A stretch of 64,000 nucleotides of DNA, taken from contig CALYLW010000012.1 of the NCBI GenBank assembly GCA_944989445.1, positions 2,070,001 to 2,134,000 of the forward strand, read 5' to 3'. Below the pieces are notes generated by a model. The model was not told where the DNA came from. It saw only the letters and a program-made list of their open reading frames with translations, and ran no database searches. Below are positions 15,744-27,181 of this stretch, in pieces (the stretch's first letter is position 1; each line of letters starts with the position of its first letter). A program made the translations under genes and the position numbers. The DNA is from Ampullaceana balthica. Lineage: Eukaryota > Mollusca > Gastropoda > Lymnaeidae.

Positions 15744-16090
15744 GATTTGATAATCATCCACCAAGACTTGATAATTATTCTCAAAGACTTGATAATATTC
15801 CTCCAAGACTCGATAATCATCCCCCAAGACTTGATAATATTCCTCCAAGACTTGATAATCATCCTCCAAAACTTGATAATCATCATCCAAGACTTGATAA
15901 TCGTCCTCCAAGACTTGATAATCATCCTCCAAGACTTGATAATCATCCTCCAAGACTTGATAATATTCCTCCAAGACTTGATAATCATCCTCCATGACTT
16001 GATAATCATCCTCCAAGACTTAATAATCATCCTCCAAGGCTTGATAATCATCCTCTAAGACTTGATAATCATCCTCATAGACTTGATAAT
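15744..16090. repeat. Minisatellite, 21-bp unit, about 16 copies
   Basis: The unit is GACTTGATAATCATCCTCCA plus one A; variants replace ATCATCC by ATATTCC. Because 21 is a multiple of three, frames of 110-119 codons stay open on both strands. They are treated as array artefacts. Confidence 0.96.
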
Positions 16091-16158
16091 AAGCTTCAGA
16101 TATATTCACAAATTGAACGGGGCAGTAACTTTAAACTATAATCAGTTCTCTTTAACTC

Positions 16159-16287
16159 CCTATCCCTCTCTCATATCTCTCTCTCGCTCCCATCTCTTTT
16201 CCCTTTTGCCTGCTCACTCTTTTCTCTCTCCCTCTCTCCCTCCTCTCTCTCTCTCCTTCTCTCTCTCCCTCTCTCTCTCCCTGTCTC
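16159..16287. repeat. CT-rich low-complexity tract
   Basis: Pyrimidine-rich run of CTCTCTCCC-type words. Confidence 0.9.
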
Positions 16288-16453
16288 ATACTATAGCTTC
16301 ACTCTAATGACCCATGAAGACACCGTACACCTATATTATTCTGTTTAATCATTTCTAAAAGCTCTTTTTACTCATGTCTGAGGCGGTGTCATTATCAGAA
16401 CGGCAAGAAAAAGTGGAGGGGTTGCTGTCTCGCAATGTGCTTCCTCGCACAAC

Positions 16454-16503
16454 TTATCTTGTCTCTTGCAGACGCTCCTTCTATATAGAAGGTTATTGCG
16501 TCC
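16454..16503 (-). mobile_element. 3' fragment of the 1442-1736 SINE family
   Basis: TATCTTGTCTCTTGCAGACG followed by CTCCTTCTATATAGAAGG and TTGCGTCC matches the tail end of the SINE copies at 1442 and 31000 in the minus orientation. The rest is missing, consistent with a truncated insertion. Confidence 0.75.
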
Positions 16504-16576
16504 TACGCTTATCTATAAATTATTTTTTTAGTTATAGGCTATACTCATCATATCGCTGTTTGGTCCTCTCCTACAG

Positions 16577-16653
16577 GCTAGTCCGCTAGTCAGCTAGTCC
16601 GCTAGTCAGCTAGTAAGCTAGTCCGCTAGTCAGCTAGTCCGCTAGTCAGCTAC
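16577..16653. repeat. Short tandem array of GCTAGTCC/GCTAGTCA
   Basis: A 16-bp composite unit made of two related 8-mers repeats about five times with one variant (GCTAGTAA). Confidence 0.93.
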
Positions 16654-17348
16654 TCCGTTCCAGAATCATAAGATTACTTAATCTTTGGACTGCTTGCTAT
16701 TAGAATTTAGAGATTGAAATGTAACACCGAGTTTTTGTCAGTCATCGTATTTGCTTTTTGGTAGTTTAATGACGTTTAGACAACATAAGAACAAAGAACA
16801 AATCTCCCCACCAATACATTCATCCGTACAAAATCAATATAATAACTATTTATATGTACTTAGTTACATCGGCGGTAAAGTAGGATTTCGGATTTTGAAG
16901 CTAAATTCTCTTGAATATAATTCCGTTTTATGCTTATTTTCGTTATTTTGTTGTTGTAGTTATGATCGCATTATTAGTTCTCTCTTTTAAAAAAAAATAA
17001 TTAAAAAAAAAGATCAATTATTTCGCAATTCTGTATCAAAATTGTCACTTCATAAGGCTGCAACGAATTCTTGTCGGTATTGAGCTTGAAACTGGGTCAC
17101 CGCTATCAGGTTTTAATGGCTTCGCTGACCTGGTCAACACAAGACTGGGACGCTCATCTTACATTCAAAGGCCCCTGGTCAAGTTGAGCACACTTGGCGA
17201 CATGCCGGTAATACAACATCAGGGGACCCGTTAGTGTCAGGACGGTCGATATCCACATCAATAATTGCAATGTTCCTTGTTCTGGGAAGGTGCTAGAGAA
17301 TGTCACGGTAGCCTCCCTTTGATGGCGGGGCAGCTGAATAATGGCATT

Positions 17349-17480
17349 GGGTTTTTTTTAATACTGGACATAGATTCATTAGTTTTTTTTAAATACTGGA
17401 CATAGATTCATTGGGTTTTTTTAATACTGGACATAGATTCATTGGTTTTTTTAAATACTGGACATAGATTCATTGGGTTT
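17349..17480. repeat. Tandem repeat, about 33-bp unit, 4 copies
   Basis: Each unit is TACTGGACATAGATTCATT followed by a G run and a T run of variable length. Length changes lie in the T run. Confidence 0.93.
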
Positions 17481-17598
17481 TTTTGGGGTTGAAAACTAAT
17501 TAAAAGCCTGGATTGGCGTATAGTGCTGTAGTACACTCTTGGGATAAAAAATAGTGTAGGCGTCCCTTCTAGTCTCTGCATGTTTGTTTGCCTCCATG

Positions 17599-17796
17599 CA
17601 GAGGCGTCCCTAGGGGATGCGGACCGCACCGGGTGATACCATCACAAAGGGTGACACCAAGATATAAAAGTCTGTATGTTCCCGTCATTTGGCACTGGCG
17701 GAAATCGTGAGTAGGTCTGCGACTACAAGGGAAATCGAGACGGGGTGACACCATGAGCTACGGCACTGGGTGACACCAAACCTAGTGACGCCTCTG
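17599..17796. mobile_element. hAT-type MITE with near-perfect target duplication
   Basis: Terminal inverted repeats CAGAGGCGTCCCTAGG and (reverse complement of the right end) CAGAGGCGTCACTAGG bound a 198-bp element. Flanking 8-mers are cctccatg (17591-17598) and catccatg (17797-17804), 7 of 8 identical. Inside are three copies of GGGTGACACCA-like sequence. An 8-bp duplication is the established hallmark of hAT transposition. No transposase inside. Confidence 0.88.
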
Positions 17797-17804
17797 CATC
17801 CATG

Positions 17805-18684
17805 TACTTTTTATGGACTTATAAAGCTAGCGATTCGCCAAGTTTATCTCATTTGAAATGAAAGGTGAAATGGGAAGCCTTAAAAGAACACCAACCAGTG
17901 TTGTGATCTAACGCTTATATAAACTCACACTTTTCTCCCCCACCATTACCACACCCTCACCCTCATCCCAAAATCGTATCGACGGCTATCAACATTACAG
18001 TAAAACAATTGTTTTTGCAATACAGGATCACGACTGGTTACGTGCAAGCGAATAAATGGCGTGTATTTTCTATTTCGTATCTATATCCTGAGGCTCTCAC
18101 AATTGTTGGTGTTATGGGTCTTCCAGGAGCTCTCGATTGGCAGCATAACAGCTCGCGTAGTTTTATCATATCAAATAGTTGCGCATGAAGTGTGTGTTTT
18201 TTTAAAGTTCTAATACAATAGAAATTTAAAAGTTATACAGCCTCCCCCGCTCCCAGTCCCTACACAACTAAAAATAGTAATATCAAATCTATGTTACCCG
18301 TCAGTCATGAGTTCATACGGCACCTACTATGTGTGGAAATTAAGTGGCGCTATGGACATAAATGATTTTAATTTTGATTGAGCACGTGAAAGCTTTATTT
18401 ATTCATTTATTTTAATTTCAATTTGATTGAAGGTTAAGTCGAGTATTACGAAAATAGTCCATTTTATCTCGTCAACAAATCAGTCACTTCTTCTAGAATG
18501 TAGAATGACACGTGTTTCATCGAGTTCAAATATAGATTTTGTGTACGTGTTTAACAGATGTAAAAACACGAACACTGAAATACAAAATATTTTTAATTAC
18601 CACTGAAACGCTGTCCCACCTCTTCATGCTCCCTCGTCTTCTCCTCGTCCAATGGCTCATATCATCACTTGATCTCTTCCTCAG
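17805..18684. other. Sequence upstream of the first kinase exon seen
   Basis: No feature seen. The exon encoding the glycine-rich loop that must precede 18685 was not found here or further upstream, so it is either outside the window or escaped reading. Confidence 0.5.
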
Positions 18685-18779
18685 GTCTCGTCAAGCTTGG
18701 AGTACACTGTGTGTCCGGGAAGAGGGTGGCCATTAAGATTGTCAACAGAGAGAAGCTGAGCGAGTCCGTGCTAATGAAG
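18685..18779 (+). CDS. BRSK: BRSK/SAD kinase, exon for the N-lobe (beta2 to start of alphaC)
   Basis: A 95-bp exon lies between the acceptor CTTCCTCAG and the donor AAG|GTAAGG. It completes the last Gly codon of the glycine-rich loop and encodes [13 protein letters not shown] followed by [18 protein letters not shown]. The Lys of VAIK is the ATP-binding catalytic lysine of protein kinases. The stretch [12 protein letters not shown] is characteristic of brain-specific kinases BRSK1/BRSK2 (C. elegans SAD-1, fly sugar-free frosting), AMPK-related kinases that control neuronal polarity and synapse organisation after activation by LKB1. The exon ends in phase 0 and continues in frame into the exon at 35714, as in known BRSK proteins. 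No stop or frameshift is present, so it is part of an intact gene as far as visible. The SIK and MARK families differ in this region, so BRSK is the firm choice; BRSK1 versus BRSK2 is not meaningful outside vertebrates. Confidence 0.96.
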
Positions 18780-19159
18780 GTAAGGCGCCTGGCAGCGTTG
18801 TTAATCTGGACCTGGTCACGGCAGGGTCATGTTCAGACTGGGACACTTGGGGCTGGGGCTGGGGTGGGGGGAGGGAGTTCTCTGGGCCCTCTTGTACGTC
18901 TGATCACTTTCAGACTTTGTCTAATTTTGACTGTTGGAAAATATTTTACCCATTGTCATTGTGAAACCGTGCCGTTGTGAAATGTAATGCTGAAATTTAA
19001 TGGTTCTTCTTCATCAAGCTGTCGCTCTATAAAAATTTGTTAATTTTTTTTTAGTTCGTATGTTTGGTCTTGAGCGGTGAGATTCATGATAACGTGCCGT
19101 TTGGTAAGGCCGTAGCATGTTGGAAATGTTAACAATTTTGTGTCATCATAGCTCTCAAC

Positions 19160-19343
19160 CAATGTTCCCTCTAAGGATCGTTGGTCCGTGTGCAAAGAGA
19201 AAACATTTGTGTGCAAAGTTGCGCAGCATCCATTTTTGTGTGTAAAGTTTACAAAAATTGCAGCGCGGTAATTTTAAACTGCTGCGCGGCGTCAGTTAGA
19301 TGTCTGCGCGGCCGCGCAACCGCGCAGCTTAAAGGGAACATTG
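19160..19343 (+). mobile_element. hAT-type MITE, perfect 8-bp target duplication
   Basis: The left end CAATGTTCCCTCTAAG and the reverse complement of the right end, CAATGTTCCCTTTAAG, are terminal inverted repeats of a 184-bp element. Both flanks carry ctctcaac (19152-19159 and 19344-19351). The interior is rich in GCGCGG and TGCGCAGC words. A second, older copy lies at 24876-25060. Confidence 0.93.
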
Positions 19344-19351
19344 CTCTCAAC

Positions 19352-20252
19352 AATGTTTATTGATCCCCCCAAAACCTGTCATTGTGTAATGAGCCCCGCC
19401 ATGACGTCACTGCTTTATTAGCCCAGGGCAAAGCTTCATCCTCGTCAAATGTACCGCTGGGTTGTCTCCCGGTGGTCAACTCGGTAAAGCTTGAGAACTC
19501 CATGTTTTAACCACTATAGATTTTTTATCATAACGATGCCGAACATTATGTGGTGTATGTCCAGAGCTGAGACGCGCTGGTCTCTTTGGATTTTAGAGTG
19601 GACACGGCCTAAGTATCAAGTGCATTTAAAACAATCGTGGCATGTTTTAATATTCCAATCTTTTTGTTTCATTGTCACGAAGTTCACTCACATAGCGCAT
19701 ACAAAACGAAAAGTGTCGATAAGACATGCACAGACAACAGGGGTGAGCTAAAGAATTTGTATTGCTAATATATCAAATATCTCAGTTATTTTTTTTTAAA
19801 GCTAACGAGATGAATTTTCACAATATGTTATCAATTTCCTTCCTTCAGCTTTAAATATTGGTGGTAGTATTTATTTGTTATTGAAATGTTCCATAGCTAT
19901 GATGTACACAATACAACATCACCATTTTTTGTTTGGAAAGTGAGGGGGGGCATATTTGTAAATATTAGATGGTCCCATAATTTGCCTGTTCCAAGGTAAA
20001 CATAATTAATGTGAGATGTGTAATCTAAAAAAATATTTTTTTTAAAATAAAAAACACGGGGAGAAAAAAAAAGTGTGTGTGTCTGCGTTTAATAATGCAC
20101 GCCAAGTTGTATCGTCCAATCCGGCATCCACCATATTTGAACATGTCCATAGAATATTGGAACTGTGTAAGCTGAGCGCACAGAATCAATATCAATCTTA
20201 AATACATCAATAACAGAGATTTTTTTTCATTTTATCATCCTTACCATTGTGC
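19352..20252. other. Unassigned intronic DNA
   Basis: No feature seen; frames at 19491-19751 and 20025-20210 have no recognisable content. Confidence 0.4.
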
Positions 20253-20477
20253 ATTAGAAAACTAATTGTTCGAATAGGGAATAGGAAAAAAATTAGAAAA
20301 CTAATTGTTCAAATAGGGAATAGAAATAATTAGAAAACTAATTGTTCGAATAGGGAATAGAAATAATTAGAAAACTAATTGTTCGAATAGGGAATAGAAT
20401 AATTAGAAAACTAATTGTTCGAATAGGGAATAGAAATAATTAGAAAACTAATTGTTCGAATAGCAAATAAAAATAAT
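20253..20477. repeat. Tandem repeat, about 37-bp unit, 6 copies
   Basis: The unit contains ATTAGAAAACTAATTG, itself an imperfect palindrome, then TTCGAATAGGGAATAGAAAT. Length varies by an A-run difference near 20285 and single-base losses. Confidence 0.95.
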
Positions 20478-21209
20478 TCCATTATGAGGACCCCATCAAG
20501 TTTAACAATCCAGAGTTCAAAATGAGTTTTTTAAATTACTTAATGAAATATGCGATTATATTTTAACCCTTTAAAATTTACGGTAATTACATTAATTATA
20601 AGCCTTTTCCCACACACAAAAAAAACCATCTTTCGCTGTATCTTAATTTAACCTGACGGCCAAATTTATACCAATTTGTCAAGGTAAAAATCTTGCAGCG
20701 CTATCTTTCATTGGATATCGCTGTAAAATATATTTAAACAATCATTCATTATAGTAAATCAATTTTCATTTTTTATTTATTTTTTTTGTATTCCCATATG
20801 TAGGCTAATCTGTCAAATTATAACAAAACCTTTTAGTCCATTAGAATAGAGACGATTTTCACTTGTTTACACTATTTTTGTCTGCTGTCTAGACCAGTAT
20901 CACTGACAATGTGGCTATCATTATGCTACTAAGTTTAGTAAAATCCCGGAGGAATGTAAATGTTGGTTGTTGTTTTTTCCCAAACGAAACTTAGTTGGTT
21001 ACAAGCACAAATATGAACTAGCGGTCATTATATTTTTTTCTCCGATGGTTTTCCTCATCATTTGTACCGCATATGGTTCTGATCCGACTTCCAGGCTACG
21101 TATAGAGCCATGATCCAAATAGTTTCTATCTTAACTCTAAGAACTTTTTTTTTCTTAAACCGAATAAAGAATTATTTTTATACCATGTTTTGTAGAATTG
21201 TATTACATT

Positions 21210-21389
21210 CAGAGCCGTCTTTACACCATTTTGGGCCCCGGACAAAGAAATAGTGCTGTGCCCCTCCCCCAGAGGAATAAAAAATATAAATATACATAAT
21301 ATACATAAATAAACATATTCCCACGGGGCCCCTGTGCTCGTGGGCCCCCGGGCATATGCCCAACGGGCCTATGCGTTAAGACGGCCCTG
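21210..21389. mobile_element. hAT-type MITE, perfect 8-bp target duplication
   Basis: CAGAGCCGTCTTTACACCAT and, from the right end, CAGGGCCGTCTTAACGCAT form the terminal inverted repeats of a 180-bp element flanked by attacatt on both sides (21202-21209 and 21390-21397). GGGCCCC blocks near each end extend the imperfect inverted symmetry. No coding capacity. Confidence 0.93.
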
Positions 21390-21397
21390 ATTACATT

Positions 21398-24300
21398 GAC
21401 CTCTGTTGGCAAAAGTTTGTGGAAATTAAACATTTTTCAAAAGCTGCACAAGTGATCTCTTTTGAGACCTAGCTATGCTGTGTGTAGACATTATCTTACA
21501 AGATAATTTCCCGTGACTACTTCAGTATGCTGTGATGAACTAATGGCCAATCTTTTGGGCTTCATCTCCTGGTATACTCTGCCGTGTCCAAATCATAAAT
21601 CCCCAAGACCTGATGTTATAAATAACCAGCACAAATCTATGTTTTAACTGTAGCTGTGTATTCCTTGGTGTCTCGTGTTATAAAAAAAAAGCACTCGTAT
21701 CGTCCCTGGAGAAGACGGAGCTTTTTCCAGTGTAATTTCCGCTGTTTTAATTTATAACCCGGGTCCCTGTGGGACGTGGCGCTGCTATTAGCAGACTATG
21801 TTACAACACATGGGTCAAGATGTTCACTGCACTCTGCAGTTAGTTAAGTTCTTCTATTTTCTTTTTAAAGTGTCACAAAAATTAATGAACTTCACGACTT
21901 TGTTTAGTAGGATCTTCGTCGCTTCAATTTCTTTAAATCTATAATGCTGTATGAAAGCTTGCTGTTCTTCAACAAATTATTTAATGTTTAGAAAAACAAA
22001 TTACATGTTAATGAAAAAATATTTATTTTAAAAAGACGCGAATCCCTAATCCCGTGAAAATCACCAAAGTATAACCAACTTTTTTTTTCATAAGAAGGTG
22101 TATACAGTTATATACGTAATGGCATTTTAAGATTTTTTTTTCTTCTTTTAAAAAGTGTCTACCAAAGTTCATTCATGGCTCCGAAATACAAAGAAGATTG
22201 TTTTTCAATTATTTTTTTTTAAAAATTAAAACATCCTTTACTTGAACTTAAATTATAAATAATGAAATATGTTCAAATATTTGAAGCACTATCTGATTGT
22301 GATCAGTTCATATCTTTTTCTAAAATTAACCCAACCACTGGTTTGCTTCTAAATATTAATTCGTTCGTGGAAAATTTCATTATGTCTTTTAACCAATTTT
22401 TATCTCTGGTGGTGATGATGACGACTATCGTTTTCCAAATTTGTATTTCGCTTTCATTAATGCAAGAGTTTCCCTATTGTTTAGATATATCTTGGTATGG
22501 TTTTTTATTTTTTTATTTTCTGACATCACTGGTTAAAGAAATGTGTACTCTCTATTTAAGCCAAAGGGAAACGAAGAAAATAAATGCTCTAATATTATTT
22601 ATTTTAAAAATCTAAATTAAAATAACAAAAGCTCCATTCATGACTTGTATTCTTTTTTAATAGATTTGATTTACAACAAAATTTGAGGTAAAATATTGAA
22701 CTTTTTTGTAAACATAAATTTGCACGCAGGTTTTTGCACTTTTTACAAATTTCTTTTTCATTTTTAAAAGAGCAGTGCAAATCTTGATTGACTCTACCTT
22801 ATCTAGATTTTCCCTAATTTTAAGGCTATTATGAAATTATGTTCTTATAATACTAATAGTGTATGTAAATGAACGACGTAAAAACGTTTGCCCTTTTTTT
22901 TTAACATTCAAAATATTGTGAATTGCGCAAACTTGCTCCACCCCATCCCCCTCACCGCCGAGACCTAAATGGACCCAAATTGTATAGAGACCCATCATAG
23001 AAGTGACCACTGACCTTGACCCCATGTGTGAATATAGGGTTGCCAGATGGCTGTCTAAAAAATACCGGACACTAGTGTGAACAGATGAAAGGTAAAACTT
23101 CACGCGTATCGACGTAAATATCTTTTATTGTAGGCTCAACACTCACATTTATGGCATCCCTCGCGCACGTGCCTGGCCAGTGGCTAACGCGTGAGCCACT
23201 TATGGATTGTTATCAGGTTTAAATTTGATGTTTATCATAACGCAAATGAGGAGCCCATCCAAATAAAACATTTCAGCATGTGTTCGGAATGATTTCAGCA
23301 TGTGTTAGGCATGTCCCCCGGGGTAAAAAAAAATTGTTTATGGATTGAAAAAAATTTTTAATAGGGTTTGGAAAGGGTGCGTTAAGACTCCAAGATTTTC
23401 ACATATGCCAACTTGGGTATAATAGCATCGAGCCTCGTTTTCAAACATTCCCGTTAATTTTTGCCATTTAGCTGTTATTGACACTTGTCTTTAGATTCAG
23501 TAATAAAATGACGTCAAATGTTACTTCAATGCCAGGGGCGAGATCTTATCCCAAAATATAAAAGAACCACATAATCTCGGACTGTGGCATCATATCCCCC
23601 ATTCCCCCCCCCCTTTTTTTTCAAGCAGAGTGTTCTGCCTTTCAAAACTTTCCACAATACTGTGAATGCTTGATCTGTTCGTATTCAATGACACACCTGA
23701 CTAAAGAACTTTAAATTAATATCCTATGTCCTATACCATTAAAATTGAGAAAAATAGTAACTGAGACCATGGCCTTGAAATATATCCTATAACGCAACCC
23801 AACCCATTTTTTTTCTGTTGTTGTTGTTGTTGTAACCAACCTTCGACTTCTCTGCTGTCGTCCTCAATTAAAAGATTTTTTTTGTGCTTTCGGATAGTTT
23901 GAAGTTGTTTATGTTTAAGAGTACACTGCCCTAGATTTTAAATACCCCGTGAAAAATTTCTCTCCGAACGTATGCTATTAACGGTGTAAGTGTTATACAT
24001 TAGTTCAGATTATTTATTTCTCAATGGACATTTCGTTTCCCAAACACTTTCTCTTTGTACGTGTTTACCAGTGAGATAAAAAAACCCTTATTGGAATAAC
24101 GTTTTAAAAGTCTTCCAATTACCATTAATAATGTAAATGCATTTCTCAGAACTCATCGCCCTGTAACAGGGAAGTTAGAGAGGGAGGTTCAGTCGACCAC
24201 GGGTTGAGAATCCCTGTACTTGCACTTCTTATTTGACCCTAAAGACTTATTTTCCGTCTCTATAAACCAACATTGTTCACCATATTATCCTGTCCACTAG

Positions 24301-24875
24301 ATCCAGTTCGTCTCGTCTGCTCAGTTGATTTCAGAGCCAACTCCCTCGGGGCCCGAAGCTTTCTTTCGGCCAGTGCTGGCCATAGATTATTTTTAAAATT
24401 GCTTTAACAATTGTTGTTGTTTTTTAATCAAATATTTTTGTATTTTTTTTTCAATGTTGATCGATGCGGACTCTAATTTCATATTTTAGCTTGAAATTTT
24501 TGTAAAGATTGTTCGATAATGTAAAGAGATTTTTTTTAATTGTTTATAACGCTAAAATTTACTACCTCATGCACCTCATGTCCTACGGTCACATTGTCTA
24601 TGTTTATATGTGGTAAGCGTCAATTACAGTAGATATTTCTTTTAATAGTTTTTGTGTAAAGAAAAAATAATAATAATAAAGAAGGTTTTCGTTAAATAAA
24701 TTATGAAATTGGTCATATTTTTGGTGTGTTGTAATTGTTTAAATATTAAACTTGCATGTCCAAAGAAATAACTGATCTACCACAAAAATGTATATATACA
24801 TGATAACATTTTTTTTTAAAAAGAAAAGACTAACAAATCTTACATAATGAAATATTTTATTGGTGGAAGGTGAAA
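21398..24875. other. Unassigned intronic DNA
   Basis: No gene supported. A 117-codon frame at 22262-22615 encodes hydrophobic segments, but it lies in very AT-rich DNA and has no exon context. There is a short TTG run at 23816-23832 and possible old transposon ends at 23039 (GGTTGCCAGATGGC) and 24196-24213 (GGGTTGAGAATCCCTG). Confidence 0.4.
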
Positions 24876-25060
24876 AATGATCCCGCTAAACTGCGCAACT
24901 GCAAAAAGTCGCGCGGCTAATTGCCCAACGCCGCACATCAGTTTAGAGTTACCGCGCAGCAAAAAAAATTTAAGTTTACGGAATATATAATTTTTGCACA
25001 ACTTTGAACACGACTTTAATTTTTTCCCACACGCACCAACGAAACTTAGAGGGATCATTG
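24876..25060 (-). mobile_element. Older copy of the 19160 MITE family
   Basis: In the minus orientation it begins CAATGATCCCTCTAAG and ends with a CGCAGTTTAGCGGGATCATT-like terminus, with TGCGCGG-rich interior as at 19160-19343. Flanking 8-mers do not match, so the duplication has decayed. Confidence 0.8.
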
Positions 25061-27101
25061 TTGAGGGAGACTCGATTTTTTAAAAAAATCATATTTATCA
25101 GAGGAATCGATTTTCTATTTTCAGTTTACGAGCCATTGAAGCTTGTCACAACGGGATGGGGGGGAAGGGTGGCGTGTATCGACCCCATGCAACTCGTGTG
25201 GAAAGGCGGACGAGAGCACGAGGGGGTGCCGAGGGGTTACTGTGATGTGTTTGGTTGGATATTATGGGACAGACCAATGCATTGGACATTTGAGTGTGGC
25301 GATCAGCTGCTAAAGATATCTTCAAGCACAATAAATTAAAATGTAATCAAAATTGTTATTCAAGTATGAAAATACTTTTTTTTAAAGTATATATCTTTAC
25401 CGAATTTTAATTGCCGGTGCTCCTTTTTAAAGTAAAGTTTTGGCAAAAAAATCAATTTTTGTTGTGTGCCTTTTTTCTGATGCGACATGTCATCAAATTG
25501 TGGGCTACGGATGGCTGGCTGAGAGTTTGTACCGTAACCAAATCACATGACTTTTGACTTGCCTATGTCCACTAATCTCTTGACGACTAATTGTGATTTT
25601 AGATGTTTAACCAGTGAATAAAAATATTAACGATAATATTGACTTTCTAGGGTGTCCTAAATTATGTTTACAGCCTACTACTCTCTTATTTAAAGAATTT
25701 CTGGCGTAGATTCTACTGCAGAAAGTTTTATTTTCAGCTATCTACTCTCGGCCTTACATCTAATCGATCTTATTTTATTTTTCCTCGGGCTCAAATCTCC
25801 CCGGCCTTATCTCCCCTGGCCTAGTTTGTTATTGAAGAAATCAGGAACTAACATCTTTAATTAACCATTTACGTTTTGACGTCTGTTCACACCGCTTGGT
25901 TTTCTGCGCACTCACACAAAGGACGAACTGAGGAGGGCGATCTCGATACCAACAGTTTATCAATACCCATGCGGAAATCATGAAGTAGATGTGAGATGTT
26001 AAGACATGGAAGATGGATGGCGTTCATACGGAAATCGATTCCTGCCATTAAAAAATGCGGGTCTGCCAACATAAAAATATAAAAGAAAGATTATAATAAG
26101 AGATGGAAAGGCAACTCTTTCCTGATCACAAATGTTTAATTTTAACCGAACTTGTATTATACAAGGATTGAGCTTATAGAATGAACATTCAAAATCATCA
26201 AATAATTATTCGGGTTTTTAACATCTCATGAGTATAAGATAATTTAGAGCTGTGGTTAGACTCCTTAATTTATATTGATGTAGAAAAACAAATCATTTCC
26301 CCTGATATTTATCAATAGCAAACAAGGTATTTCTAGATATAAGTACAATTATTATTGCTGTATGTTATTTGTTGTCACTCTCCTGCTAGGGGACCTGGGT
26401 TATTACGGTATATACCGTAAATATGATTAGCCGTTCACTAAAAACAAGATCTAAGAACCAGCAAAAGAATCTTCCATTTTCAGTGCACATTCTCTGGTCT
26501 GTGAAGTGCCAGAAGACAACGTAGAGCCTCCTGGACACTTCCAGTCGCATTCTGTGATTTACGAGTTAACATAAAACACCTTTGCCCAAAGCAAGGCATT
26601 GTCTGTTTCGGCGACGACTGAATTACGACTTTGATGAGACCATTACAACAAAGGGCCCATAAAGTGAGCTCCCTGCGGGCCAAAGAGGTAAATGCCGCTT
26701 TCATCCCGGAACCAAAAGTCGGGACTTTTAGGACTTGGGTAAAAATTGTAACAAATGCTTTAGCTGATTATTAGTGGAGAACGTTCCATTTAAGTGTAAA
26801 TTTATAACGTCACTCTACCTCATCACTTGATTTAAGAAAACAACTTCAGCCCAGCAGTGGGTGGCGCCATCTGTTCGCACCGTAGTCGTGGTGTGAGAAC
26901 CGTTAGATCATTTCGTTATTCGTCTTTACATGCACTGGATTTACTGAGTTCTTACCTACAACATTTCTAAGTGCTCCTTTCATCACCTCTGTAAGGGAAA
27001 GCAGCTACTTCGCAACGCAAACGTTGACCCTCAGCACAACACGTTATTACAGCGAGCCTTTGCTTGATGTTTGCTCTTAACCTCCCCTCTCCCCACCCCA
27101 G
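25061..27101. other. Unassigned intronic DNA
   Basis: Contains the perfect palindrome TTACGGTATATACCGTAA at 26403-26420. Small frames (25887-26072, 26480-26704, both minus) show no recognisable domain. Confidence 0.4.
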
Positions 27102-27181
27102 TCCTGTCTATCACACTTGAGGGTGCATGCCATGAGAGAGCTGTCCAATGTGTGAAGGATCAGGAGATGCTGAGCTCTGTG
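27102..27181 (+). other. Exon-like segment inside the BRSK intron
   Basis: A pyrimidine-rich tract ending CCACCCCAG precedes this 80-bp segment, and GTATGTGT follows it. One frame is fully open (it would encode LSITLEGACHERAVQCVKDQ and a few more residues), but it needs two bases from a preceding exon. The BRSK exon before it ends in phase 0, and in that phase a TGA appears after 17 codons. It could be a premature-stop cassette exon, an exon of a nested gene, or chance. Confidence 0.2.

Noticed and set aside
22262..22615. 117-residue putative membrane protein
   Set aside because: Hydrophobicity is expected from very AT-rich DNA; no exon context or family match.
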